12,477 nucleotides of DNA. Source: Bacilli bacterium (lineage in GTDB: Bacteria; Bacillota_I; Bacilli_A; RF39; UBA660). The notes beneath the pieces are model-generated. The model had not been told where the DNA came from and searched no databases. It worked only from the letters and a program-made list of their open reading frames with translations. A program made the position numbers and the translations under genes. Every line of letters starts with the position of its first letter. Within the stretch, counting starts at the first letter, position 1. The stretch spans positions 1 to 12,477 of the forward strand of contig JAQUFX010000031.1 in assembly GCA_028684435.1 (NCBI GenBank), read 5' to 3'. Positions 1 through 5,694 of this stretch are shown one piece after another.

Positions 1-73
1 TCGATAATCCTTGTTTTAGTAATATATCAATTTCTACTTTCTTTTTTTCTGTTAATTGAGTATAATTTTTCAT
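1..73 (-). CDS. IS30-family transposase, N-terminal fragment (cut by window edge)
   Basis: Reading leftwards from an ATG at 73, the frame stays open to the window edge and gives 24 residues, starting MKNYTQLTEKKKVEIDILL. This matches the usual start of IS30-family transposases, a Y-T-x-L-T-x-x-E/K opening followed by the first helix of the N-terminal helix-turn-helix that binds the element's inverted repeats. A strong AAGGAGG site lies about 7 bases upstream of the ATG. The DDE catalytic domain would lie outside the window. In IS30 elements the encoded protein cuts and joins the IS ends. A short AGAGC/GCTCT pairing flanks the ribosome binding site and could damp translation. Only 24 residues are seen, so the family call rests on the N-terminal pattern, and whether the element is intact is unknown. 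Confidence 0.75.
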   Translation of the reverse strand, partial: MKNYTQLTEKKKVEIDILLKQGLS

Positions 74-105
74 AGAGCTCCTCCTTGCTGGGTGTGGGCT
101 CTTTT

Positions 106-114
106 ATTATATCA
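106..114 (-). promoter_or_regulatory. Extended -10 promoter of the transposase gene
   Basis: On the minus strand this reads TGATATAAT, a full TGn extended -10 box. The expected transcription start is near 99, leaving a leader of about 26 bases before the ATG at 73. No convincing -35 box is seen. The box immediately follows the T-run of the hairpin at 117-146. Confidence 0.5.
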
Positions 115-116
115 AA

Positions 117-146
117 AAATCCCAACCACTGGTGCGGTTGAGATTT
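117..146 (-). terminator. Terminator hairpin upstream of the IS30 gene (IS insulator)
   Basis: Arms 117-127 and 136-146 pair over 11 bases with one mismatch, which is a G-U wobble in RNA, around an 8-base loop. On the minus strand the hairpin is followed by a run of T, as in an intrinsic terminator. It lies between the host gene ending at 179 and the transposase promoter, so it would stop read-through into the transposase. It is the only notably GC-richer patch nearby, which suggests it belongs to the IS end rather than to the host. The exact IS boundary was not resolved. Confidence 0.6.
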
Positions 147-155
147 CAATTTAGG

Positions 156-179
156 AAAAGATACAAACTTGTATCTTTT
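156..179. terminator. Perfect hairpin at the 3' end of the permuted NlpC/P60 gene
   Basis: Arms 156-166 and 169-179 are perfect reverse complements over 11 bases, so the innermost pairs probably open to form the loop. The hairpin touches the TAA stop of the minus-strand gene. The T-run is stronger on the plus strand, so it may work in both directions. Confidence 0.55.
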
Positions 180-709
180 TATAATTGTTCTAAATAATCT
201 ATTGCTTTGCCTTCAAATATCAAGTTTAATCCTTTGCTATTTAAGATATCTCTTGGTTTAATTAAAGAATAATGTTTGTTGAAATTTATTATTCCCGAAT
301 CATTTAATAATTTACCACAAAATTGACTACAAACATAATGATAATCTCTATTATAAGATAAATTAAAATTAATCATTAGTAAACCTTTAATATTATATCG
401 ATATTTAAGAGCATTCTTAATATATTTATCTTTTAATATTTTATTTATAGTATAAAATTGTTTTTCAGTAATTTTTAATTCATATATTTGTAAATCAGTT
501 TTTTTAAAAAGTTGACAAATTCTTTTTAAATCTTCATTTATAAATCCCGCTGGTAACATAAATTTTTGTTTGCGTCCAAACGAATATACATTTTTAAATT
601 TATCATCTAAACCGATACTTATATGAACATATTTTTCTTGAGTCATTATTTTTAAAAATCTTGAAAAATAAGTTCCGGAATCTGATGCTATGATATATAT
701 CTTTTTCAT
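179..709 (-). CDS. Permuted NlpC/P60 (YiiX/LRAT-like) papain-fold protein
   Basis: This 176-residue protein shows the hallmark order of circularly permuted NlpC/P60 proteins. A His comes first, H29 in the strand YVHISIGL, and the Cys follows much later, C127 in YVCSQFCG. Classical NlpC/P60 enzymes have Cys before His. The N-terminal pattern (SGTYFSRFLKIMT, then SFGRK and LPAGF) and the late KPRDIL segment fit stand-alone Firmicutes members. Related permuted families are amidases, peptidases or acyltransferases acting on lipids or peptidoglycan; the substrate here is unknown. No signal peptide or membrane segment is seen, so it is likely cytoplasmic. It starts 3 bases after the stop of the acyltransferase gene and has no clear ribosome binding site, which suggests translational coupling as the last gene of a three-gene operon. 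Fold confidence is good and activity is unproven. Confidence 0.75.
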   Translation of the reverse strand: MKKIYIIASDSGTYFSRFLKIMTQEKYVHISIGLDDKFKNVYSFGRKQKFMLPAGFINEDLKRICQLFKKTDLQIYELKITEKQFYTINKILKDKYIKNALKYRYNIKGLLMINFNLSYNRDYHYVCSQFCGKLLNDSGIINFNKHYSLIKPRDILNSKGLNLIFEGKAIDYLEQL

Positions 710-712
710 ATA

Positions 713-1561
713 TTAAAAATCTATTTTGGTATTACTTTTATTTTCTAATAACTCAGGATTTTTTAAAATATGTTCAAATAGTTTCAATGATTTAACAAAG
801 TAAAAGCCATCTGCAATTCTTTCATCTAAATTGGCACCGAGTTCACACATTTTTCGAATTTCTATTTTGCCATCAATAACAACCGGTTCATCTTTTATTT
901 CTCCAATTGTAATTAAAATTGAATTTGTTCCAAAATCAGTTAAATTATGATAAATAGCTCCACAATTTATACTTCCTAAATTAGATACTAATACTGAAGA
1001 ATAATATATTAAGTTTTCGGTCAAAAATGAGGGAAGTAAATCATGATTATCACCAAATCTAACAATAGCCATTATAAATGATTTTACAAACTTTGGCATC
1101 TTACCAATTAAGGTAACAAGATCATCAGCAGAATTAGTATTTTGATTTCTTACTTCTTCAACGGTATGGATTAATTTTTTACCTAAAGAAAATAAATTAT
1201 CGTCTTTATCAATTTTTACTAAATTTAATGTTTCTTCAGAATCATCGGTAAATTCTTTTTTAGCAACAAATGAAATTGAAACATGTTTTCGATCATAAAA
1301 CTTTTTATTAATAATAAATCTATTAAGAAGTGGTCTATTATAAATAACCATTCCCATCGCAGAGCAAAAAATATGAAAATAGGTAATATCTTTTGTTTCT
1401 TTTTTACTTCTTAATTTTTCATAATACTTAACTAATTCACTTACATCAATTTTCATGTTGATATAAACATCAGAATCTGCTCTTGATGGCTTAAGATGAG
1501 GTATTAGGGAGTTTATCCCACTTAAATTCTTTACTCTAATACCATCTTTTCTATTTTTCAT
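713..1561 (-). CDS. Stand-alone 2-oxoacid dehydrogenase E2 / CAT-fold acyltransferase
   Basis: The 282 residues correspond to only the catalytic (inner-core) domain of dihydrolipoamide acyltransferases, with no lipoyl or peripheral-subunit-binding domain. Recognisable parts are the strand VYINMKIDVSEL (about 32-43), the helix with NRPLLNRFI (about 75-83), SNLGSI (about 193-198), and the C-terminal active-site segment LDERIADGFYF followed by a helix and PELLE. In E2 and chloramphenicol acetyltransferase this segment is HxxxDG with a catalytic His. Here that position is E247 (D-E-R-I-A-D-G), so the usual general base is missing. No E1, E3 or lipoate genes are nearby. It is probably an acyl-binding or acyltransferase protein of unknown substrate. 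An AGGTGT ribosome binding site overlaps the stop of the preceding small gene. It is the middle gene of the operon. Confidence 0.75.
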   Translation of the reverse strand: MKNRKDGIRVKNLSGINSLIPHLKPSRADSDVYINMKIDVSELVKYYEKLRSKKETKDITYFHIFCSAMGMVIYNRPLLNRFIINKKFYDRKHVSISFVAKKEFTDDSEETLNLVKIDKDDNLFSLGKKLIHTVEEVRNQNTNSADDLVTLIGKMPKFVKSFIMAIVRFGDNHDLLPSFLTENLIYYSSVLVSNLGSINCGAIYHNLTDFGTNSILITIGEIKDEPVVIDGKIEIRKMCELGANLDERIADGFYFVKSLKLFEHILKNPELLENKSNTKIDF

Positions 1562-1568
1562 ACTACAC

Positions 1569-1772
1569 CTATAGACTTAAATCTAACCTTTCAATATCTT
1601 CATTTACTTTTGCATGATATTCCTTAAGTCTTTTTAATGTATCTTCCGTTGGGCTTAATAGCTCTTGCATATTAATACCTATTGATAAAAACATACTTTC
1701 ATCAATTCCACCAAGATCATCGATAATTTCCCTAACTTCTTTAATTAATTTTAACTGTTCTTCCTTTTTCAT
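1569..1772 (-). CDS. Small helical hypothetical protein, first gene of the operon
   Basis: This 67-residue, highly charged, Leu/Ile-rich protein looks almost wholly helical, with two predicted helices (about 1-20 and 40-65) separated by a Gly-Gly and a Pro. There is no signal peptide, Cys or recognised domain. Gene status is supported by a strong GGTGGTGAT ribosome binding site 3 bases before the ATG, an extended -10 box just upstream, and only 7 bases to the next gene. It may be a small partner or regulatory subunit of the acyltransferase or papain-fold protein encoded behind it. That idea rests on gene order alone. Confidence 0.65.
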   Translation of the reverse strand: MKKEEQLKLIKEVREIIDDLGGIDESMFLSIGINMQELLSPTEDTLKRLKEYHAKVNEDIERLDLSL

Positions 1773-1787
1773 ACTATCACCACCAAA

Positions 1788-1796
1788 ATTATATCA
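1788..1796 (-). promoter_or_regulatory. Extended -10 promoter of the three-gene operon
   Basis: The minus strand reads TGATATAAT. The predicted start falls at or next to the GGTGGTGAT ribosome binding site, so the leader would be only about 10 bases. No good -35 box is present at the expected spacing. Confidence 0.5.
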
Positions 1797-1820
1797 TACT
1801 TTTTTTATTTAACATATATT

Positions 1821-2192
1821 TTATTTGTAATAAGCCCGTCCTTCTATTTCATCGATAGTAATATTTATACTTACCATATTTGTTCTTTTAGTGTTATGTA
1901 ATTTATTTATATTAGCAATCCCATTAGCAATAATGCTTTTGTAACAATCAGTATCATTATACTGAATAAAAATACATACTTTATTATTGTTAAGAATATT
2001 TTTAATTTTTCTTCCCATGCATTTACTTTCTAAAATAAATAAATAATTATTATTTTTATATTCATATATAAAATACATTGGTACTAAGTAAGGATAATCA
2101 TAGTTTGATGTTCCTAATACACATATTGTACATTCATTTAAAATATTATTTATTTCATCTGTATCCATTTTTACGTAAATATAATTATTCAT
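1821..2192 (-). CDS. Pyridoxamine 5'-phosphate oxidase-like (FMN split-barrel) protein
   Basis: The 123 residues follow the short PNPOx-like/NimA-type layout. An N-terminal helix is followed by the strand CTICVLGTSNYDYPYLVPMYF, the FMN-barrel start where the cofactor phosphate is usually held. Next come LFILESKCMGRKIKNI, a K/R-rich helix typical of flavin binding, then the strand VCIFIQY, and the C-terminal VSINITIDEIEGRAYYK, which closes the barrel as in many family members. It probably binds FMN or F420/heme-like cofactors as a dimer in the cytoplasm; the substrate is unknown. The ribosome binding site AAGGAGAT lies 4 bases before the ATG. It is divergent from the nucleosidase-like gene at 2254. 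The protein is a little shorter than many homologues (about 140-160 residues), mainly in the middle strands. Confidence 0.75.
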   Translation of the reverse strand: MNNYIYVKMDTDEINNILNECTICVLGTSNYDYPYLVPMYFIYEYKNNNYLFILESKCMGRKIKNILNNNKVCIFIQYNDTDCYKSIIANGIANINKLHNTKRTNMVSINITIDEIEGRAYYK

Positions 2193-2253
2193 ATTTATCT
2201 CCTTTAAAACACCTTTTTATCTTAATAAGAGTATATTATATAAAGGTGATTTT
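2193..2253. promoter_or_regulatory. Divergent promoter region
   Basis: This 61-base spacer separates two divergent genes. Overlapping A/T boxes serve as candidates: TATATT or TATTAT at 2232-2239 for the plus gene, and TATAAT (plus strand 2235-2240) for the minus gene. The plus-strand box sits directly against the AAAGGTGAT ribosome binding site. No -35 boxes were convincing, so exact promoters remain unassigned. Confidence 0.4.
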
Positions 2254-2856
2254 ATGATTGGAGTTATAGTTCCAGAATTAAAATATGTTTCTTATATATT
2301 AGAAAAATGTCAATGTAAAAAAATTGAAAAAAATATTTATAAATGCAATTATTATAATAATAAATTTTTAATACTTATAACGGGTTATGGAAAAGTAAAT
2401 ATAGCTTTATCTACTCAATATTTAATTGATAATTATAATATCAAATTTATTATATCTTTAGGATTAGCTTCTTGTCTGTCATGTAATAATATAAATCTAT
2501 TAGACATCATAATTCCTTTAGAAGTATGTGAACTTAATTCTAATAATATATATAAATCTAATAAATTATTAAATAATAGAATAATTCAAAGTTTAAAATA
2601 TACCAATAATATATACTTTGAAAGAAAAATATTTACAATTGAAGAAATATTTCCTAAGTTACCATTAAATGTTAATATTATCGATTATGATTTAGGAATA
2701 GTAGGGAAGATATGTAATAATAAAAAAATTCCTTTTACAGGAATTAAAGTAATAACTTTTTTTATAAATTGCAATCAAGTTAAACAATATTATTTATATA
2801 ATGAAAAAGCAATTATGAAAGGTAATAAAATATTGTTAGATTTTTTAATAATATAA
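2254..2856 (+). CDS. MTA/SAH nucleosidase-like protein, probably catalytically degenerate
   Basis: The 200-residue protein follows the 5'-methylthioadenosine/S-adenosylhomocysteine nucleosidase (PNP/MTN fold) from end to end. It has an N-terminal IGVIV strand, the GYGKVNIALSTQYLI segment (usual G-x-G-K-V-N-A), the FIISLGLAS strand, NLLDIIIP, and the C-terminal IDYDLGIVGKICNNKKIPF region. Aligned by eye with E. coli MTAN, the catalytic residues differ: E12 becomes Y11, E174 becomes D146 and D197 becomes F169. The enzyme normally cleaves MTA and SAH to adenine and a ribosyl product. Loss of D197, which assists leaving-group protonation, argues against that activity. The ribosome binding site AAAGGTGAT lies 3 bases before the ATG. 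The gene is very AT-rich, with many Asn and Tyr residues. It could be a ligand-binding pseudoenzyme or a decaying copy. The fold call is firm and the function is open. Confidence 0.7.
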   Translation: MIGVIVPELKYVSYILEKCQCKKIEKNIYKCNYYNNKFLILITGYGKVNIALSTQYLIDNYNIKFIISLGLASCLSCNNINLLDIIIPLEVCELNSNNIYKSNKLLNNRIIQSLKYTNNIYFERKIFTIEEIFPKLPLNVNIIDYDLGIVGKICNNKKIPFTGIKVITFFINCNQVKQYYLYNEKAIMKGNKILLDFLII

Positions 2857-2858
2857 GA

Positions 2859-3131
2859 TTATTTTTTCCATCTCATTAAATCAGGAAGATGTCTTGAAGC
2901 AAAGCCTATCGCTTCTTCTCTTGTTACTCCAGCTTCTTCAGCCATATTACCTATACTTAATATTGCTTCTTCTAAAGTAAGATTTTCGATAAAATTACCA
3001 TTTTCAAAACAATATTTACAATAATAGTTTGATAATGTACCATCAGCATTAGTACCTAATGCATCATTAGTAAGTGGCATCGCACAACTTTGACAAATAT
3101 TTTCTTCATTTATGTTAAGTTCTTCAATCAT
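2859..3131 (-). CDS. Putative zinc-ribbon protein (Zn_ribbon_2 / PF12674-like)
   Basis: The frame is open from 3167, but the ATG at 3131 is preferred because it is preceded by AAAGGGAG at good spacing; the longer start has none. The resulting 90-residue protein has two CxxC knuckles, C13-x-x-C16 (CQSCAMPL) and C38-x-x-C41 (YCKYCF). They are separated by the GTNADGTLSNYY stretch typical of the small putative zinc-ribbon domain found in many Firmicutes. The C-terminal half (TLEEAILSI, then RHLPDLMRWKK) is helical. It probably binds one zinc ion; its partner is unknown. It faces the nucleosidase-like gene tail to tail with 2 bases between, and no terminator separates them. Confidence 0.8.
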   Translation of the reverse strand: MIEELNINEENICQSCAMPLTNDALGTNADGTLSNYYCKYCFENGNFIENLTLEEAILSIGNMAEEAGVTREEAIGFASRHLPDLMRWKK

Positions 3132-3157
3132 AATAAATACTCCCTTTCTATAATATA

Positions 3158-3166
3158 AATATAACA
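3158..3166 (-). promoter_or_regulatory. Extended -10 promoter of the zinc-ribbon gene
   Basis: The minus strand reads TGTTATATT, a TGn extended -10 with one mismatch. The predicted start near 3151 supports the internal ATG at 3131, because the longer reading frame would begin upstream of the transcript. Confidence 0.45.
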
Positions 3167-3203
3167 TTTATTATTAATTTTTACTATAAAATAATATCCG
3201 TAA

Positions 3204-3232
3204 AAAACTCAATTCATTTTGAATTGAGTTTT
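3204..3232. terminator. Terminator of the surface-protein gene
   Basis: Twelve-base perfect arms (3204-3215 and 3221-3232) flank a 5-base loop. On the minus strand the stem ends in a run of T immediately after the stop codon of the surface-protein gene. The A-run on the other side makes it potentially bidirectional. Confidence 0.8.
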
Positions 3233-4682
3233 ATTTAATCTTACTTTTTCTTAAGTATAAAGTAGAACTATAAATTCCTATTAATCCAATTATACCAAGA
3301 ATTATATATCCTAAAATTGCATCATAAGTTTGAGGATTTGGCTCAGCAGTTTTCTCAGCTAGTATGTATGTACTGAAGTGATCTGTTTCAAATGATGCAT
3401 AGCCATCTTTTACTATTACGATATGTTCTTCTTTTTTACCAGCACTCGAAATATAATAAGCAATTATTTCTTTACCATTTAAATTTTCAGGTACAGGAAT
3501 ACTTACTAAATATTTACCATTATCTAATTTAGCAACATAATCAGTTTTTGATGTTGATTTTAATTGGATATCAACTACATAAATATTATTAGAATTTACT
3601 TTTATTTTGTAATCTTCTGTTTCAATAATTATATTGGTAAAAATATTAGCATCAAGAGGAATTGTTCCATTTGATGAAGATACCCCAATGTTGGTTTTTA
3701 AATCTTTAGATTTATATACTGGAGTTGTCATTTTATTAGAATCTCGAATAATTACAAATTGATAATTTATATTATTAAGTTTAATATTATAATAATAATT
3801 TCCCATTAAACTTTCATCTCCAAGTAATGAAAAATCATATAATGGCGATTCAGGATCTTCTGGAAATAATTTTAATGTATTTCTTAATCCGGCTTGAGTT
3901 ATTTCAACATCATAACCTAAGTATTGTTTAATCCGATTTTTAGCGGCACTAATATATGCTTCAGAGGTATTTTTAGTATTACTAGGTATATATAATGTAT
4001 TTATTTCTTGAACACCGATTGGATCTATATACCCATAGGCAATATCATTATGAAATACTGTAATCCATCCAAAATAGGAATGATATAAAGGATAGTCATC
4101 TCCTGCAGCGGCATTAAAAGTATAAGTAAGATTGCTATGTTCAAAATCTTTTCTTAATTCAGTAATGAAATTAATAGACTTATTCAAATCTAATAAATAA
4201 TCACTGCCACTTCTTGAAGCATAATAATTTATTAAATTTAGATCAGTTAATGAATAATACTTAACATCTTCTACGGTAGATCCATCAGCAACTTTTTTAA
4301 CTAATGCATTAACTTTTTTATCAATATTTTTATCATAAGTGTTAAAAACCAATTTAATACGATTAGATTCACGAAAGGCTACTGCACATTCTTCAGGACT
4401 GCTACAACTTTCACTTAATTCTCCGTCACAATACAAATTTTCATCACAATTTGTAATATCAACTCCATAGCCTAATTCTTTAATACCAGGATTTTTTTGA
4501 ATTGCATAATATAAGTAAATTGATGCTTCAGTCGGAGTTTTAAAGGGAATTGAATGCATTTCAAATTCGCCATTTGGGAATACTTTCTGATATGTTTCGC
4601 TTGCTTCAATTGCATTAACATTAGTAATACCAAATACCATGAACATTACAAATGTTAACAATAATAGTTTAATTTTTTTCAT
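3231..4682 (-). CDS. Secreted cell-wall-anchored surface protein with NPQTYD sorting signal
   Basis: This 483-residue protein has an N-terminal signal peptide: KK, a hydrophobic stretch at about 5-20, and likely cleavage after NVNA at about 24. The C-terminus has the order of a sortase signal: NPQTYD at 449-454, a hydrophobic segment at about 456-477, then RKSKIK. NPQT(N)-type motifs are class B sortase substrates, and a sortase gene is divergently adjacent. The ectodomain has four Cys (79, 85, 93, 99), probably two disulfides. A middle module (about 140-255, with AAAGDDYPLY, VFHNDIAYGYIDPIGV and YIPSNT) and a beta-rich end (about 340-444, ending HFSTYILAEK) resemble modules I recall from uncultured Firmicutes surface proteins. 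No enzyme motif was recognised, so a structural or adhesive role is likely. The ribosome binding site AAAGGAG is well spaced. Confidence 0.8.
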   Translation of the reverse strand: MKKIKLLLLTFVMFMVFGITNVNAIEASETYQKVFPNGEFEMHSIPFKTPTEASIYLYYAIQKNPGIKELGYGVDITNCDENLYCDGELSESCSSPEECAVAFRESNRIKLVFNTYDKNIDKKVNALVKKVADGSTVEDVKYYSLTDLNLINYYASRSGSDYLLDLNKSINFITELRKDFEHSNLTYTFNAAAGDDYPLYHSYFGWITVFHNDIAYGYIDPIGVQEINTLYIPSNTKNTSEAYISAAKNRIKQYLGYDVEITQAGLRNTLKLFPEDPESPLYDFSLLGDESLMGNYYYNIKLNNINYQFVIIRDSNKMTTPVYKSKDLKTNIGVSSSNGTIPLDANIFTNIIIETEDYKIKVNSNNIYVVDIQLKSTSKTDYVAKLDNGKYLVSIPVPENLNGKEIIAYYISSAGKKEEHIVIVKDGYASFETDHFSTYILAEKTAEPNPQTYDAILGYIILGIIGLIGIYSSTLYLRKSKIK

Positions 4683-4807
4683 TTTTACTCCTTTTCTAAT
4701 TCAGCAAGTAATATTTTATAGTGTCTTATTTTTTATCAATATAACATATTTTTTATTTTCTGCATACATTTTTTTCAGTTTTTACATAATTTTTTTAATT
4801 TTAATAG

Positions 4808-4813
4808 TATAAT
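4808..4813 (+). promoter_or_regulatory. -10 box of the sortase gene, which decides its start
   Basis: A consensus TATAAT overlaps the first possible ATG at 4812. Transcription would begin near 4820, inside or just before GGAAGTGG, so the upstream ATG would not be on the mRNA. A possible TTTACA at 4781-4786 has a long 21-base spacer and is doubtful. Confidence 0.5.
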
Positions 4814-4832
4814 GATATTGGAAGTGGTAATT

Positions 4833-5651
4833 GTGAAAAAAAAAATAAAATTGAAATATAAAAATATTGCTATTATCCTTATTTATATTATTTGTTTCAT
4901 AATGCTTTTTATATCAATATTTAAGATAATAAAATGGAAAATAGATGCTAATAACAATAATATTCTAATTGATGAAATTAAAGAAGAAGTAAATATTGAA
5001 GAAATAAAAGATGGAGAAATAATAAATCAAAATGAAGATATTTCGAAGTTTAATCCCTATTGGGATTATATAAAAATGAATATGATTAATGTTGACTTTA
5101 GTCAATTAAAGAAAACTAATCATCAAACAAAAGGGTGGATTCAAGTAAATGGAACAAATATTAATTATCCATTTGTTCAAACTAAAGATAATAAATACTA
5201 CTTAACTCATTCATTTAATAAAAGTTATAATGATGCGGGATGGTTGTTTGTTGATTATCGTAATAAATTAGATGGAACAGATAAAAATACTATTATATAT
5301 GCTCATGGAAGAATTGATACAACAATGTTTGGATCTTTAAAAAATATTTTAAAAAGTGGATGGCTAAAAGATTCTAATAACTATGTTGTAAAATTATCAA
5401 CTGAATATGAAAATACATTATGGCAAGTATTTAGTGTTTATCATATTCCTACTACTAGTGACTATATTCAGACGGAATTTAGTAATAGTGATACATACCA
5501 AAATTTTCTTAATATATTATTAAATCGAAGTAATTATGATTTTAATACTTTAATTAATGAGAATGATAATATTTTAACGTTATCTACCTGTTATAATAAA
5601 TCTGATAAAGTAGTTTTACATGCTAAATTAATAAAAAAGGTTAATAGGTAA
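4833..5651 (+). CDS. srtB: Class B-like sortase
   Basis: I use the GTG at 4833, preceded by GGAAGTGG; the ATG at 4812 lies inside the -10 box. Residue numbers below count from that ATG. An N-terminal membrane anchor (about 18-41) is followed by a linker rich in Glu, Asn and Ile, then the sortase beta-barrel: GWIQVNGTNINYPFVQ, the substrate-facing NKYYLTHSF and DAGWLFVDYRN, the active-site His H165 in IIYAHG, the MFGSLKNIL segment and the nucleophile C260 in LTLSTC. This is the standard transpeptidase that cleaves an NPQT-type signal and links the protein to the cell wall. The position of the stabilising Arg, just before VVLHAKL, is K266, a notable change. The obvious substrate is the divergent gene encoding NPQTYD. 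A strong hairpin follows the stop codon. Confidence 0.88.
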   Translation: MKKKIKLKYKNIAIILIYIICFIMLFISIFKIIKWKIDANNNNILIDEIKEEVNIEEIKDGEIINQNEDISKFNPYWDYIKMNMINVDFSQLKKTNHQTKGWIQVNGTNINYPFVQTKDNKYYLTHSFNKSYNDAGWLFVDYRNKLDGTDKNTIIYAHGRIDTTMFGSLKNILKSGWLKDSNNYVVKLSTEYENTLWQVFSVYHIPTTSDYIQTEFSNSDTYQNFLNILLNRSNYDFNTLINENDNILTLSTCYNKSDKVVLHAKLIKKVNR

Positions 5652-5661
5652 TTTACCATAA

Positions 5662-5686
5662 AAAAAATTGTTATTAACAATTTTTT
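5662..5686. terminator. Bidirectional terminator between the sortase and DUF2935 genes
   Basis: Eleven-base perfect arms (5662-5672 and 5676-5686) with a 3-base loop, starting in an A-run and ending in a T-run. It lies between two converging genes and can serve both. Confidence 0.75.
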
Positions 5687-5694
5687 AAAGCTAA

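Noticed and set aside
2211..2253. Inverted repeat AAAACACCTTT / AAAGGTGATTTT between divergent genes as an operator
   Set aside because: One arm is just the ribosome binding site of the plus gene, and the match is short and imperfect.
4812..4832. ATG at 4812 as the sortase start
   Set aside because: It overlaps the TATAAT box; the GTG at 4833 has a GGAAGTGG site at proper distance.
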